64,000 bases of DNA from Apodospora peruviana (taxonomy: Eukaryota > Ascomycota > Sordariomycetes > Sordariales > Lasiosphaeriaceae). The translations under genes and the position numbers were made by a program. The stretch is taken from contig JAUEDM010000001.1 of assembly GCA_033439685.1 (NCBI GenBank), positions 5,642,001 through 5,706,000 on the forward strand, given 5' to 3'. The notes under the pieces are model-generated. The model was not told the DNA's origin and made no database searches. It saw only the letters and a list, made by a program, of their open reading frames with translations. Each line of letters starts with the position of its first letter. The first letter of the stretch is position 1. Of the stretch, positions 42,413 through 54,820 are shown in pieces.

Positions 42413-45400
42413 TATATGTCGGCGTGGTGTCGTGAAGCAGCGCACATTGTCCGTCCTCCCCTCCTTCCTCGGGTTTCACCATCTGGTTTTTCTGAGAGCA
42501 AGCCAGCTGTGTAAGGAGACACTGTCCTCGATATTTTTTTCTGTTTCCAAAGGGATGGCTTTTGTTGGAGGCAAGGGATGCATACTGCCACATTATTGTC
42601 ATGACTAGAGCAGCTGTGTGAGACAACACGCAACGACAAATTAGCAAAGAGAAGCGAAAAGGAAAAAAAGCAAAAAGAGAAGAAAAAATAAGTAAGTAAT
42701 AAGAAAGGGAGAAACTGTGGGGTAATAAAAAGGCTCCGCTGTCCGTCAGTCATCCATATGCTGTGGATATTCAACACTTTCCGAGGCATGCTGGGACCGA
42801 AACGGAACACGAAGTCCCTCCTCGGCCTTCAGGGGTATCGGATAGATGGGAAGCTGATGACAAAAAGTGGGGGTGGTGAAGAGCCGGCTTTCCCCCCCGC
42901 TTGACCGAGTATTTGTATTGCCTCCCATTGAAAGTAGTACCTGAGTTAGCTGGTGCGAGCGCAACTGCGGACTCGAACTTCCCGACCTTATATCGGCGAT
43001 GGAAATCCTTGATGCAATACATGCGTGGCCTTGGGCAGAGTCAGTGTCACGGCGCCGCGGTGGTACTCCATCTCGTGTTTCCTCAGCGGTGGGTGCACAA
43101 CAGTCCTCGTCGCAGGTATTGCCGGGCGGTTACTGCAAATCTCAGTTGGCGGTGCAACGCGGAGATCTGGAAAGTGCAGAGCCGTACAAGGAGGAGCACA
43201 ATCTTCCATTTGCGCACCTAGACGTGGGAAACTTGAAACAATCGCCCCAGCAGGCCGCCGGCGGCAAATAATAGACCTCTCACTTCGACTATCCCGTCCG
43301 GTTTGGTTTGTTCGTGTCTTGATATTCCAAGTCTGCGGCAAGGGGGACGTACCTAGTGCGCCACGGATGGTACGAGACATTCCATGGACTGATGACGCAC
43401 AAACGAGTTTGGGCGGAGAAACACTGTCTCTACCGCGGCACCCCGTGTGGTTGCCTCGTTGCGAAGGAACCGGAGGTTTCTGTCCACGTCGAGAAATACC
43501 AGCTCCCCTTGTTGCGCAATGGATCAAAGTCCAGATCGATAGTGGCGTATTGTCTGCATCACAACCTAAAGTCGAAAGCTAACTAATAGCGGTTCGTGGT
43601 GTAGATTTTGGGCGACGGATTGTATCCTCGTCTATGTTGTCCATGAGCCTGATGGGTGGGAGCATGTCGCGGGCCGTAGTGGAAGTTAATTTGACTGGTC
43701 TCTAGTTCTACTAGTAAAGGGCCTCGAACCCGACCTCAGCTGGCGTAGCTCTTATTGTGCGAAAACGCCCCCTCCCCCACGTTGGGAATGGGATTTTCTA
43801 GACACTGGCATTTCTTTTGTGATGTGTGATCTACCGCCTGCTTTGACCCTGTCAGTACTTTCATAGGAACAAAATCGATGATGCATCAACAGGTGCTTAG
43901 ACATTACTTATGGTGCATCTGACATGGCTGTCTGTTGAGCTACTGTGACACCGCTCGCTCGTAGGAATAGATGCAGGACAGGGACGGAGAGACAGGCAGA
44001 GTGGACTTCAGTTCGTGTCATCAGCCTCGGGTACCCAAGAGAACAATGGCGCCGGCGCGGGTCGCACATGTCCAACGTAGACCCAAGTGGTGGACCGACG
44101 ACGGCGGGGGCGTCCGAGTGTGACAGGGCGTGGGACAGCCCATGGCTGCAAACAAGGCCACCGGGGCGCCGTATGGCCGCTAGCTTCGCCGACTCGGGGA
44201 CCATATCTGAGGCGACGGCCTCCAACGCTTTGGGAACGGTGCTGGTAAAGCTTCAACCATGCCATTCGAAGTCTGAACAACTGGAGCTTGGTGATCGATG
44301 ATGCTTACAATTGCTTTGGTACCTGTGTTTTTTGAGGCATTGCCTTGGTCCAAAATCCCATGAAATATCATGTAAGACGGTTCGTCTGTTCAGCCCCATC
44401 ACTGGCTTGCCGTTTTGAGCGCCACTGTTGGTAAGACATCGGATCGGGATAGTGTAGGAAATAGAAAGACATGAGGGGCTACAGACAGCAATACCTACGA
44501 ATCGGGTGATAAAGGCATCCCGACCCGACTTTCTGTATGGGAGCAGCGTACAATTTCCAGTACCATGCTGCCAGCGCCATGAGCACATGCTTTTTGCGGA
44601 CAGCGTTCGTCGAAATCTAGACTTTGGATCCGACAGACCGAACGAGAGATGCACACGGCAGGAGGATCTCGAGACTCGAGTCCCCTGGACCCGATTTCTC
44701 CGACCTCGTGCATGGTCTCAACTTCATCTGATATCCACGCCGTGGAGACCAACACTGTGTACGGAATAGACAGCTAATCGACCTTCAATCGATGAGAGGC
44801 TGAGGCGGGGGTGTCAGGTTGCATTCGGCACCAGGCGTTTCCCCAGATTGCGGACCTAGTGTGCCTCTGCTGCTTCGCACCTGGGGAAGAGACTGAGACC
44901 TCACCTTTGACAGGGAGGGGGTCAAGACCCGCCAGGCACTCTCGTTGCGACTGCTTGATGTGCTTTTTCGGTGGCTCACCCGCCTAGGCGTTCTGTAGCG
45001 GCCCAGGCCACAGGGGAATTCGGAGGACTCCAAGTGCAGGACCGAGTTCCGAGGCTCTTCAAGATGCCCGGTGGCCGGAATGTCAACCAGCAGATGGTCG
45101 ACCCGAAGTCGGGACGTGATCAGCGATTCCGGCCCGCATCAATCGTGTAGTAACTTCGTGTCGGCGGTCCTTAAAAGCGGCTCATTAGCCCGGTGTAACC
45201 CGTAAGTTTGAATCCGTGCTGGACAGCCCGCACCATGACAGCCCTGACAGCACAAGAGACAGCCGGCTATGGCCAAGGTGTGCACGGGGATCGTGCGTGC
45301 GGTCACGATCTCCTGTTGCAGCACTAGATCGCTCAGGCTGAGCTCGGACTATAGAAAGAAACCCTGATCCTGGGCAGATCCGTAGTGCATGTACGGCTTA

Positions 45401-46424
45401 AATCTTAATCCTATCGAGTACGGGTTATCGTACCGTGGATAGGTTTGATTCGACCTTCCCGACCCGTCTCTTGGTGACAGGTTGAACAGTGAGAAACGGT
45501 GGTATCGGATGCGGCCACGGAATACCGGTAGGGACTGCGTAATTCATGTATATACTATCCGCGCAAACAGCTTCACTCAATGCCAAGTGATCGAAACCCT
45601 TTCACTTGTGCTTAACAAATGGTGTTGGGACTCAAATGCGCGAGTGGGCAACTGCAGGCGAACTGTCCACAAGAACCTGGAAAGATGTAAGGTACAAACC
45701 GCTTCAGCAGGTTATACTGGTGCCATCCATGCAGCTTCGCATACCCGACGGTAACGCATGTGCCTACCTGTAGGTCAAAGGTACGGACAGGTCTCGGGAC
45801 ATTGCTGTCGGGGCTTCGCTGAAAGGGTGATGGACGGCCTGATCGAGCCACCGACTGGAACGGGGACACTTGATGAGGAGGCTCATGGTCAGGAAGCGAG
45901 GGTGTTTCGGAGCGTGTTTGCGTAGTATTGCTGTTAGTTTGGAGCGCAATGAACCTTCGAAGGGTCGTCCGGGCGCATCCCAATTGGTAGTGCTATTAGT
46001 CTCGGTTCTAGACCAGATTCTCTATGCCTTGTGTCTGTTGGTACGCGGTCGGCGTGGATCACGGGAAGAAGCCAGAGAGCTCTGGCGCCGAGGCTAGCAG
46101 TAACGGTTGATATTGACTGCCCTGGCTGCCAGTGTTCAGACGAGCCGCAAGGCCCTCGACAATCTCGTGGGACCAGAGACAGGACAGCCTGCTAATTTAT
46201 AAGCTGCAGCCCATTCTTCATGCACCCAATGGTCCACATCCCATGGACGGTAAAGTGCACTGCGTGTATGGACAGTGCATGGGATATTGGACAATCCTCT
46301 GTTGCGGTGTCATGATATCCAGTGGTAGGATCGGAAGCTCATTTTCCTCGACGTTGCGGGGAGTGCTGTGGTCGGGTGATCAAGGTACCTTATCCTTACT
46401 CCGTACCCCGCCTTGTCCGTGTCC

Positions 46425-46462
46425 GCCTGGCAGCCTGGCAGCCAGGCGGCCTGGCGGCCTGG
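46425..46462. repeat. GCCTGGC-based tandem and inverted repeat
   Basis: Units of GCCTGGCA and GGCCTGGC surround GCCAGGC, which is their reverse complement, so the 38 bp could fold into a GC-rich hairpin. Confidence 0.75.
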
Positions 46463-47051
46463 TCTTTCCTCCATCCTCACGTTTTGACCACGGACGACAG
46501 CTGTGGCCGGGACCCACGGATGGACCATGGATCACCTCGGACCCCGAACATTTTGAGAGCAATCTTTTAAAGGGAGCGCAATTGAAAGGCAAACTGAGAA
46601 AAGGGTTCATCCTGGATTCGCAACTGCCGAGTCCTAAAGTAATAAGGAGTTAAGTATAATTCAGTGAGTACGGATTTTGGTAGGAGCACTGTGGAAATGG
46701 AATAAACCGATGGAGAAGAGCACAAGTACAGACTACTTGGCAGGTTGGCACACTGTCGTTGATGCTTCACGTGGCACTAGCGGGAGAGCATGGATCTCGC
46801 TGCGCATCCTGCAAACTTTAGCACGCTACTCCGTACTAGCTCTGTGATCTCGTTGGGCCGTGGGTCATTCCCCGCTTTGGGGAGTGAGATCGACATTCAT
46901 CTCCATCGAGGTGCTTCAATGGGAATGGGAACTCAGACCAGCCCACGTTCGTACTTACAGACAGACGGTTATAATCTTGCGTCAAGTGCCATTCATTCAG
47001 GAAACCCCAATCTACCTACCAGGTAAGCGGGGAATTTGAAGCTTGTTCACT

Positions 47052-47098
47052 CAGGTAAGGTACCTACCTACCTACCTACCTTACCTTTCCAGGTAAGT
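47052..47098. repeat. GGTAAGGTA...TACCTTACC inverted repeat with (CCTA)n core
   Basis: GGTAAGGTA is followed by four or five CCTA units and then TACCTTACC, giving a potential hairpin with a CCTA loop. Confidence 0.8.
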
Positions 47099-48085
47099 TA
47101 GTGCTTGAAGTAGCCGGACGGTACAACCCGAGAGCCAGGGCTGTAATGTAATCTACGGTACACGTGGGAGAGCGGGCAAAGTTGGACGGGAACGCGCTAA
47201 TAAAAACGGCAGAATCGCAATTACTGCGCAGCGGACACCAGGAACTGACATCCCACAAGGCATGAATACGGTACCAAGCTCTCAAACCAGTGCAATCCAC
47301 GAGGTATGGATACCTAGGACCCCCTGAACAAAACCCCCACTCAAATAGGAGCACCGATACGGGTGCCCACGGAGAACTGGCTTTTCTTTCCTCGTGGTAC
47401 GGATCGGTACCTACTCTGTGTTCGGTGCTGCTTACTGTTTCGCTCGTCAACCTGGAATGTAAGTGTATTACGGAATATATCTTGCGCAAAAGACCCATCA
47501 GATAACTCATGTATCGCTACGTTGTAGATGAGAAGGAGACTGGTGCGGATATAAGGTAGCCAGGGATCCCGACCTCTGGCTTCTGCAGCACGAGCTGTGC
47601 TGCAGTGTGCTTGCTGCGCACCAAAACATCATTGTGCCAAGTGTACATCTGCAGATACCTACCACCTCAGGTACCTTAGGTAATCCGTACAGTGCAGAGT
47701 ATCCTGCAGAGACATCCTGTACCGTCTGCTTAACAGCCTACCTGGTAGCCACGAGTCCATTGCCCAGGGCCAGTTCAAGTGGACCGCACCTACCAATCTG
47801 GCTGCAAACTCAATACCTACCTACCTACTATTGAGCCATGCAACCACCTGCCATTCTGGGCATACCTGAGTGTTAAACCTCCACATTGTCGGTACTTTTT
47901 TCATTGCGCGTTTTGTTTTTACCAGCCCCAGCCACTACCAAGTACAAGTAAACTGTAGTAGCACTCAACAGGCACACACTCGATTTGCAGCGCCAGGGGT
48001 TTGTCGGCTACGCTGGAGCATGCGGAAGACATGTGGGTGGAGAGACGGCGGGTCACCCATCTGAAAGGACTGCATGTAATCCGTA

Positions 48086-48125
48086 CCTTAGAGAGGGTAC
48101 CTAGGTACTAGGTACCTACCTAGTA
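48086..48125. repeat. TACCTAGGTA palindrome cluster
   Basis: GGTACCTAGGTACTAGGTAC and CTACCTAG copies lie next to each other, about 700 bp before the bHLH start codon. Confidence 0.75.
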
Positions 48126-48808
48126 CATGTGCACGGCGGCACCCTGCCACGCCGACCCCCATAAAAGTGTCCCTTCCCTCCCGGGAAGGGAAGGATGCAA
48201 CTGGTCCCATCGACCATCGGCCTTGTCACCCCCGGTCAAGTTGCAGTGGCCAATCCCGTCGCGCGATACCCCTACACAGCACGCTCTGGCGGCCCCCCCC
48301 AGCTTTCGTGCAAAGTGCTGGGCCCTTTGAAAAAACGTGCTGCCCCGTCTGGATGTTGCGCCGTCCCGTCTGCCGCCTCTCGACCTTCCACTGGCAGTTC
48401 CATCCCGACCAGGCAGACTGTCGAAACTCAATTACCTTGATCCATATTCTGACAAAGACCGTGTGCTCCCCATTCAGTCCACCGAGTTCTCGGCTCCCTT
48501 TTGGCATCTCAACCCGCACCCGACCACTCGTCAACTTCCTTCGCCGCTCGTTAACAAGATTCCCGTCCATCCTCGAGCGCCGATGCTGAGATATTTGCAT
48601 CATCATCCATTGGTCAATCAGCTCTAGGTCTAGACCTACTTAAGTACCTACGTTTTACGACCGCGACTACCTCTTCGCCCCCATAGACGCCCACCGCGAC
48701 GGCTTTGTCCGCCCAGCGCAACCACAAGTCGGCGATCTCGAGACTTGTCAAACTAGCACTTCGAGCCATCGGCTTTCATTACCCTCCCTACCTTCGTCAG
48801 GGTCCGGT

Positions 48809-50414
48809 ATGGAACCACAACGGCCAACGTCGCAAAAGCCTCCTGGTGGGAGCCTTGCTGGTGTGCTGAATTCACCAGAAACCCACCGTGATTCGGCCTA
48901 CTTCTCGAGCACGGATGCTTCAAGCAAGCGTGAGTCTTGTTACCCCTCTCTAACATCCCCCGTTGACTGCCAGCGCCCGATTGGCATTTGACTAACTAGA
49001 CTTTAGACACCTCGGCAGCATCAGGTATGGGCGTCCTAAGCCCGGCTGGCTCCGGCTTCCAAACCTCCCCTGTCGACAAGACGCCATCGCCGACCGCGAC
49101 ATCCAATTACCTCTCTCAGCCGCTTGTGTCGCCTGTCAACAGTAACATGAGCGTTGCTTCGATGGTGTCTCCAACCACACCGGGCAGCGCCGACCCGCGG
49201 CGATATGACCGGCCGCTATCCTTCGATTCCGCCCCCCCTAGTGCAACGTTTGCTAGCAACGAGATGCCCGAAGCCTTGTCGCGGAGGGAGAGTGTGGACA
49301 GCAGGATGAACCAAGGTTTCAATGACATGCGGTTAGGCAATTCTCCGTATGCCAGCCACAACCAGTCCACCACCTCTATACACAACACGTTGCAACAGCA
49401 ACGAAACCCGCGGCCCAATTTGGAGGCTTTGGCAGGGCATCGTATCTCCAATGGCTATCAGCCGAGCGCCGACCGAAACCCGGATGGCTACCACCTCCCC
49501 AAGACCACTAGAGTGGCACCAGCCATCACGGGACCCACAACCAGCCAGATAGCTCGGGCCGCTGAACCAACCAAGGGCCAGGCGTGGGCCTTTCCTGAAG
49601 AAGAAATTCAGAGGCTGCCGTCGGCTGCCGGCCAGCAGTCCCTGATGGACTCGCGGCGGAGTAGTATAGCCGACTCCCTAGCGAGCAGCCAGTACACAAC
49701 TGAATCCCGGCTGCCACCTGGACAGCGGCGACTGGACGATGGGCTGGGCGGGAGCGAGTACCAGAGATTGTCGAACGCATCTGGGGAATTTTCTACCGTT
49801 CACCACCATACTTTGCAACACAAGCAACTGGGAGACCTGCGAGACGAGGAAACCGGCTCCATCCATGGCGTGCAGCCGTACAGTAGAACTCCCGAATTAC
49901 GTGTCAGCCATAAGTTAGCAGAGCGCAAGCGTCGTACCGAGATGAAGGAACTTTTCGAGAACCTGAGGGACCTTATGCCTCAAGAGCGCGGTAATAAGGC
50001 ATCAAAATGGGAAATTTTGACCAAAGGTTGGTTTCGAAGCCTGCCGTTTTGCATTCCATGTCGATTTTACAGTGCGCTGACGCTTTGAGTTTAGCAATTT
50101 CTGAACATAAAGCACAGACGGAACACATTAAGCTCCTCAACGCTCATCTTGGCCAAAGGGAACGAGAAAATGAAGCGCTCAGGCATGAACTTGAGATGGC
50201 CAAGCGTGAAATTGATAGCTTGAGGTTGGGTAGGGCACCAGCCCAGCCAATCGCGGACTATCCCTCTGACCAATACGGCCGTCAGAGGCCCGAGTTACCC
50301 CCTTTGCGGGGTTTGCAAACTTCGGCGGGCTCCTTAGGCCCCGAGTCAATGACTGGCGTCCAGTACGAGCCCAGAGCAAACGGCTACCGGCCGCCGGGGG
50401 AGCGAAGCTATTAA
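48809..50414 (+). CDS. bHLH-zipper transcription factor
   Basis: Three exons: 48809..48929, 49007..50026 and 50095..50414. Introns are 77 nt (GTGAGT, branch ACTAAC) and 68 nt (GTTGGT, branch GCTGAC), and the product is 486 aa. Residues 1 to about 335 are disordered, Ser/Pro/Gln-rich. The bHLH starts at about 340 with RVSHKLAERKRRTEMKELFE, then NLRDLMPQERGNKASKWEIL and TKAISEHKAQTEHIKLLNAH. The basic region has the His-x3-Glu-x3-Arg pattern (HKLAERKRR) that reads a CACGTG E-box. Helix 2 runs into a heptad-rich coil (GQRERENEALRHELEMAKRE), so it should dimerise like a bHLH-ZIP factor. Intron 2 splits helix 2 between LTK and AIS. A Pro-rich tail ends PPGERSY. The biological role is not deducible from sequence. 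Confidence 0.9.
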
Positions 50415-53400
50415 GGGCGGAATGAATCCGTGGCAACGGATTATAGAACACGCCCAGTCTCCAGAAAACGTTTTGGCCGATAACCCGCGAGCCTTCAACA
50501 TGGGTACAACGTCGACCAGAGTCCCACGTCTACCACCCAATATCTTCTCCCGAGGGTCCTGGCCTGTTTACCGATTCAAGATGCACGATCGCCTCCGAAG
50601 GTGTGGCACACCTTTTGGCCTTGTTTGAATGGGGTCCTTGGGTGCTACTAACTAACCCGATTCCCGGCAAGTAGATCCCAAGCATCGAACTAGTCACATG
50701 GCCGTTTGGATGTCGATTCGACTACCAAGAGAAAGGGTTGGGAAGCTTGCCGTGAGAGAAGCTACTCAAGGCTACGCCCTTCAGTCTCCTTTTCTGCAAT
50801 CAGTCAGCGGTGCTGCGGATTCAATTTTTCCACTTTCAATCTTTATATCGTTGTGTGTATTCTGCATATTCAGCGCAAACGAAAAACAAGATTTCATCAA
50901 ATGGACACGAAGCAACGGTCGAGTGAGGGATGAGGATGGGATGTCATTGACCTTTGGGCGGGTTTGACTATCTGGTGGGTTTGATAGGTACTCAGGCGAA
51001 GGTTAAGGAGGAGGAAAAGGAGAACGCGGACGACGAGGGGGAGATGAGACAAGTTGGAAGCCTCTGCTGGTTGCTGGCTGTTATCTTGAGACGTCGACCT
51101 CCAGTACGGCTGAGATGGGTGGCGGCTCTCCGTCTCCGTCTGGTCGAACCGACCAGGCAGGCGGTAGGCGGGCCTTGTGCGATTTCCTGCCTCTGTGTGT
51201 CTTGTTTTCATCCCTATTTTACCTTTGTTTGGAAATTTTAACCCGGTTGGCTTGTGTCTTTTAGAAAAGGGTATTTTATAAGGAGTAGGAGTAGGATGGG
51301 AGGATACCAGGATTGGGAAGGAAAGGAAACATCAAGGCAACAGGGCAAAACAAAAAAGCAGGTGTATGGGTAGGTTTGGGCCGGTTCTCACTGTGTCACA
51401 GTACTAGTTGGTACATGGACTCCTTTGGTGTGGCGGTGGCTTTCCTTCTTTCTTCATTTCTATTTTTAATATTCTTATACCCCCTTCTGTAATTCGTTTA
51501 CAACAGGAACTACATAGAAAAGATCTATTTCATCAAAACTTGTCTCTGTACCTAGGTAGCCAAGCTACCTACTTGTACTGTGTCCGTATTGGAGTGGGTT
51601 GTTACTTGTCGGGAATGTCAGGTAGGTAATACCTTATCTTTATTTGGGTTTGTTTACCTGTTTAGGAGCAGTTATTCATGCTTGAAGACCTGGCAGTACT
51701 TGTACCTAGATACTCGAACGTCTGGAAAAGTTTTGTTTATACAATAAAAAGCAGTCTTGGCTTCTTCTGATCCGGGATTCCTCCTCGTTTCATGTCTACC
51801 TAGATAATAGTACTTGGCTTATTTACCCGTCGTGAGATACGATGTGTATGTCCATAATAAGGGACATGACTGTTCTATGAAGACAGCGCGCTTAGTCGGC
51901 ACATGGAAGCTGCCTGACTTGCCGGAATATATCTTTTCAAAATATCCAGCACCGATGCCCTCTTTCCCGAATCATCCACCGTACGTACACAGTGACTCCC
52001 TCTCGAGTTCGAGTAAATTCCACAGCACAGTTTTTTTGTCAGTCGACTGATGAAGACCAGAACAAAGATGCTTTGAAATTGGAGTGACTTCACAGCGCTT
52101 GAGTGCTGCTACCTATGTACAAATCGAGTGGTCGGTGACTAAGAACCCATCACCCTGTTTAGCAAACCGCCGCGCATGGCCAACCGGCAAGTTGGTACCA
52201 CAAAGCGAATTTACGAAATCAAAAGTAGAAAAAGTAGAGAAGAAGCAGGTCCCTGGCTGGAAAGTGAAGGATGATGCATTCTCAAGAGCAGGTGGAGGGA
52301 GGCAGGCCGGCGTTGTGTCCGCACGCAGCATAATTGTCATCAAATAATTAGGTAGGTGCCTAACGAGAGTAATAAAACCCGGCGGTCTGGCGGTGACGGA
52401 ATTTAATCTCCATCTGGACGTGGCCGAGCCGCATCGTAGAAGACTTGTTATTTGTCAAGACACTTGGCTGTGTGTCCGGGTGCGTGTGGGAGTCTGTACT
52501 GTACACCGGTTTATCTCGGCTTTCCCTCCCGAGGATTGCAGCGTGAGCAAGCGAGCATTTGGGCCGGGCCTCGTAATTGTTCCTAGTAATGGTATATAGC
52601 TGCAGCGGCGAACGCACTCGAAACGGCTTATGTCAATGTCAGTCAGAGATGACATGTCGGCTTCCCGTCATCATAGCACTAGGTCCAGTAACGTAGCACT
52701 GCAACCGTAGGTAAACTGCCCTGATGCAAGCAGCGGCAAAACACGATAGGTCAAGCGGTCAAGCTTCTCACCATCCTATTCTATGCTCCACTGTCAGCAA
52801 AAGACTCCGAGTCAGAATGTGGCGGACACAGTAGAATAAAGTGTATGTCGTGCGTGTGCGCTGCTTTCTGGAGCCAAGCAACTGTTGCAACCGCCCGGAC
52901 AGCACGTTATTTGTCTTTGTTGACACTGCTGAGCCCCCCCCCAGCTCGCCGGCGTGGCGCAGTGCGAGCATACACCCGACAGTAGGTAAGTAATAACGTC
53001 TGTCGTCTACTGCACCGCTGACTGGCTACAAAGCGACCGGAACCCCACAATCCGGCCGTTTTCTCTTGTGAACAGTCAAACCTGGGCTCAGCTGCTCTCT
53101 TGGGTGCGTCCACGACGCCACCTTCCGTGAGGTTCCATCCTTCTCATTGGCACAACAGAGGCGGTTGTGTTCCGTTCCGTAAGCACGACTTAGCACGCTC
53201 CGATGCGGGTGTGTTATATTCTTCCTTTGCCCCACCACACTGTCGTCCGTTAAGGGTCTTTGGCCCGTGGATTCCACTTGATCCTTCTTCAGCCCTATGT
53301 AGGCTGAGGAGGTACGTACGTACGGATGAATAACGTGGTGTAGGCTTGGTAATTGCCATGTTAGATAATACGCCTGGCAGAGTTCAGAATGATATACAAG

Positions 53401-53488
53401 TAAACAGAGGACCCCCGACCATCTGGGATGACTGGATCGAGGTGTTCTGGTTCAACGACATGATCGTGTTGACCTTGCATTCTTCATC
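50415..53488. other. 3-kb intergenic region, nothing recognised
   Basis: bHLH 3' flank, then spacer up to the next promoter. Open frames under 105 codons lack family resemblance. Confidence 0.5.
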
Positions 53489-54820
53489 ATGAGATACTCT
53501 GGTTTCACAAAGCTTCACCGCAACCCTGTCGACGAGAATGGCAGGCCTACTGTCACCACCCGTCGCGGCCGTGCTTTCACCAAGTTCGAGTTGGGACTGA
53601 TCACCACACTCGTCGTATTCGCCGCCGCCCTTGCAACGTACACCGTCATCTATATCGTCCAGCATCGTGGGGCTATCCGGCCGGCGGCTGTCGCTACGCT
53701 ATCGTGCGTGGCCGTTCTGCTCCTTGCCGTGGCCTACTCCGTTCGCCAACGGATAAGACGGCCAAACTGGTTCGGGGGAGACGTTGAGTCAAGAATAACA
53801 ACAATGCCTTCAACAACTGCTGGGAAGAAATGGGCCATCTTGGCACCGATCCCCATGTCATTGTCCCAGACAAACATGTCAGAGGTCACTGTCGGGTCGA
53901 AAGCGACCTACACCCCTCTTGTCGACAGCCGGTTACGACCGCTCATGCTTACTCCTCCTCCTCCCGAGAGATTTCCCGAGCACGAGGTCGGCGATATTCT
54001 GGCGACGAGAAAGAAGCATGGTCGCTGGCTCAAGTTTTGGATTTCAAAAAGAGCGCGGCACGAGGGCCGGCATGAGCAGCGCCTCATCTCGTACGGCAGC
54101 GAGCGGTTGTCATCCGAGATAAGTGAGCTCGGAGACGACAAGCCTAGCTTTGATGGCCGGCCGGTTGGACTATGGAGATCGGTCTTTGAGTTGCAAGGCG
54201 AGGAGGCAGCAGTAGCAGCAGCAGCCATCACCCTCGAACCCAGCAACGAGCAAACGCAAATCGATTCCAATACCGACGTGAGAATTGTCGTCACCAAGCC
54301 CGAACCTACAGCACGAGGCCGCGCACAGTCTTGGGTCGATCTGAGACTACCAAGTCTCCAGCAGCAAAGATCTCTCGGCAGCAGCGCAATCGACGGTCTC
54401 CGATCGAACCCCGTGCAGCTACGCAGAGACCCGAGCGTGAGGCAGACCAAGAGCAGCCATGCTTTGGTGACACTGACTGGCACGTCGTCGCCCTCGCAAG
54501 AAGACCTCCTGACAGCAGCAGCCGACAACACCGTGACGGTCCCACCCCGATCACGCTCTGCCGAGCCAAGACCGGATAGGGCTCGGCTCGGACACGACCT
54601 GGCGGCTCTCCAGCTGCATATCGATCGCGCGGTCGCCAACATGGACTCCAACCGGAGGGCGATGGCCACCACCCGAACGCAGACTCCTCCGCCACCACCG
54701 CTTTCCCAGAGTTCGTCGTCATCGGCACGGCCCCTTCGGAGGGCCAAGAGTCCGGTCTTGGTGTCAAGTATGGGAAGGAGTGGTCACGACCTGAGGTCGG
54801 CCTATCAGGTCGGTTTGTGA
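53489..54820 (+). CDS. predicted two-helix membrane protein with disordered tail
   Basis: Intronless, 443 aa, starting MRYSGFTKLHRNPVDENGRP. Two adjacent hydrophobic helices lie at residues 36-57 (LGLITTLVVFAAALATYTVI) and 65-85 (AAVATLSCVAVLLLAVAYSV), separated by a short QHRG loop and followed by a basic stop-transfer RQRIRRP. The remaining 350 residues are polar and low complexity, with Pro5 and Ser-rich tracts near the end (TPPPPPLSQSSSSS) and many RS/RR pairs that could be phosphorylated. Long single-exon genes with this layout are common in ascomycetes and mostly uncharacterised. The coding call rests on length, C/G-ending codons and the helix pattern. The family is not recognised. Confidence 0.75.
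   Translation: MRYSGFTKLHRNPVDENGRPTVTTRRGRAFTKFELGLITTLVVFAAALATYTVIYIVQHRGAIRPAAVATLSCVAVLLLAVAYSVRQRIRRPNWFGGDVESRITTMPSTTAGKKWAILAPIPMSLSQTNMSEVTVGSKATYTPLVDSRLRPLMLTPPPPERFPEHEVGDILATRKKHGRWLKFWISKRARHEGRHEQRLISYGSERLSSEISELGDDKPSFDGRPVGLWRSVFELQGEEAAVAAAAITLEPSNEQTQIDSNTDVRIVVTKPEPTARGRAQSWVDLRLPSLQQQRSLGSSAIDGLRSNPVQLRRDPSVRQTKSSHALVTLTGTSSPSQEDLLTAAADNTVTVPPRSRSAEPRPDRARLGHDLAALQLHIDRAVANMDSNRRAMATTRTQTPPPPPLSQSSSSSARPLRRAKSPVLVSSMGRSGHDLRSAYQVGL

Larger units (their letters stand above)
41458..48808. other. 7.3-kb region without a supportable gene
   Basis: This is the Zn2Cys6 promoter side, then a long spacer to the bHLH gene. It holds CCTA/TAGG tracts at 42381-42412, 47052-47098, 47814-47828 and 48086-48125, a GCCTGG-type repeat at 46425-46462, and overlapping open frames on both strands at 42988-43582. 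None shows a family motif. Base composition stays moderate, so it does not look like an AT-rich RIP-mutated block. Confidence 0.5.

Noticed and set aside
42960..42995. Minus-strand T-loop-like motif (AAGTTCGAGTCC)
   Set aside because: The T stem mismatches at its second pair and no cloverleaf is possible.
43700..43750. Possible minus-strand tRNA (GGGTTCGAGGCCC)
   Set aside because: Only three T-stem pairs form and no D or anticodon arm is present.
45160..45235. tRNA-like string with AAGTTTGAATCC
   Set aside because: The invariant C of the T loop is missing and acceptor ends do not pair.
46132..46653. 173-codon plus-strand frame containing the GCCTGGC repeat
   Set aside because: The frame is kept open by the low-complexity repeat and there is no recognisable domain.
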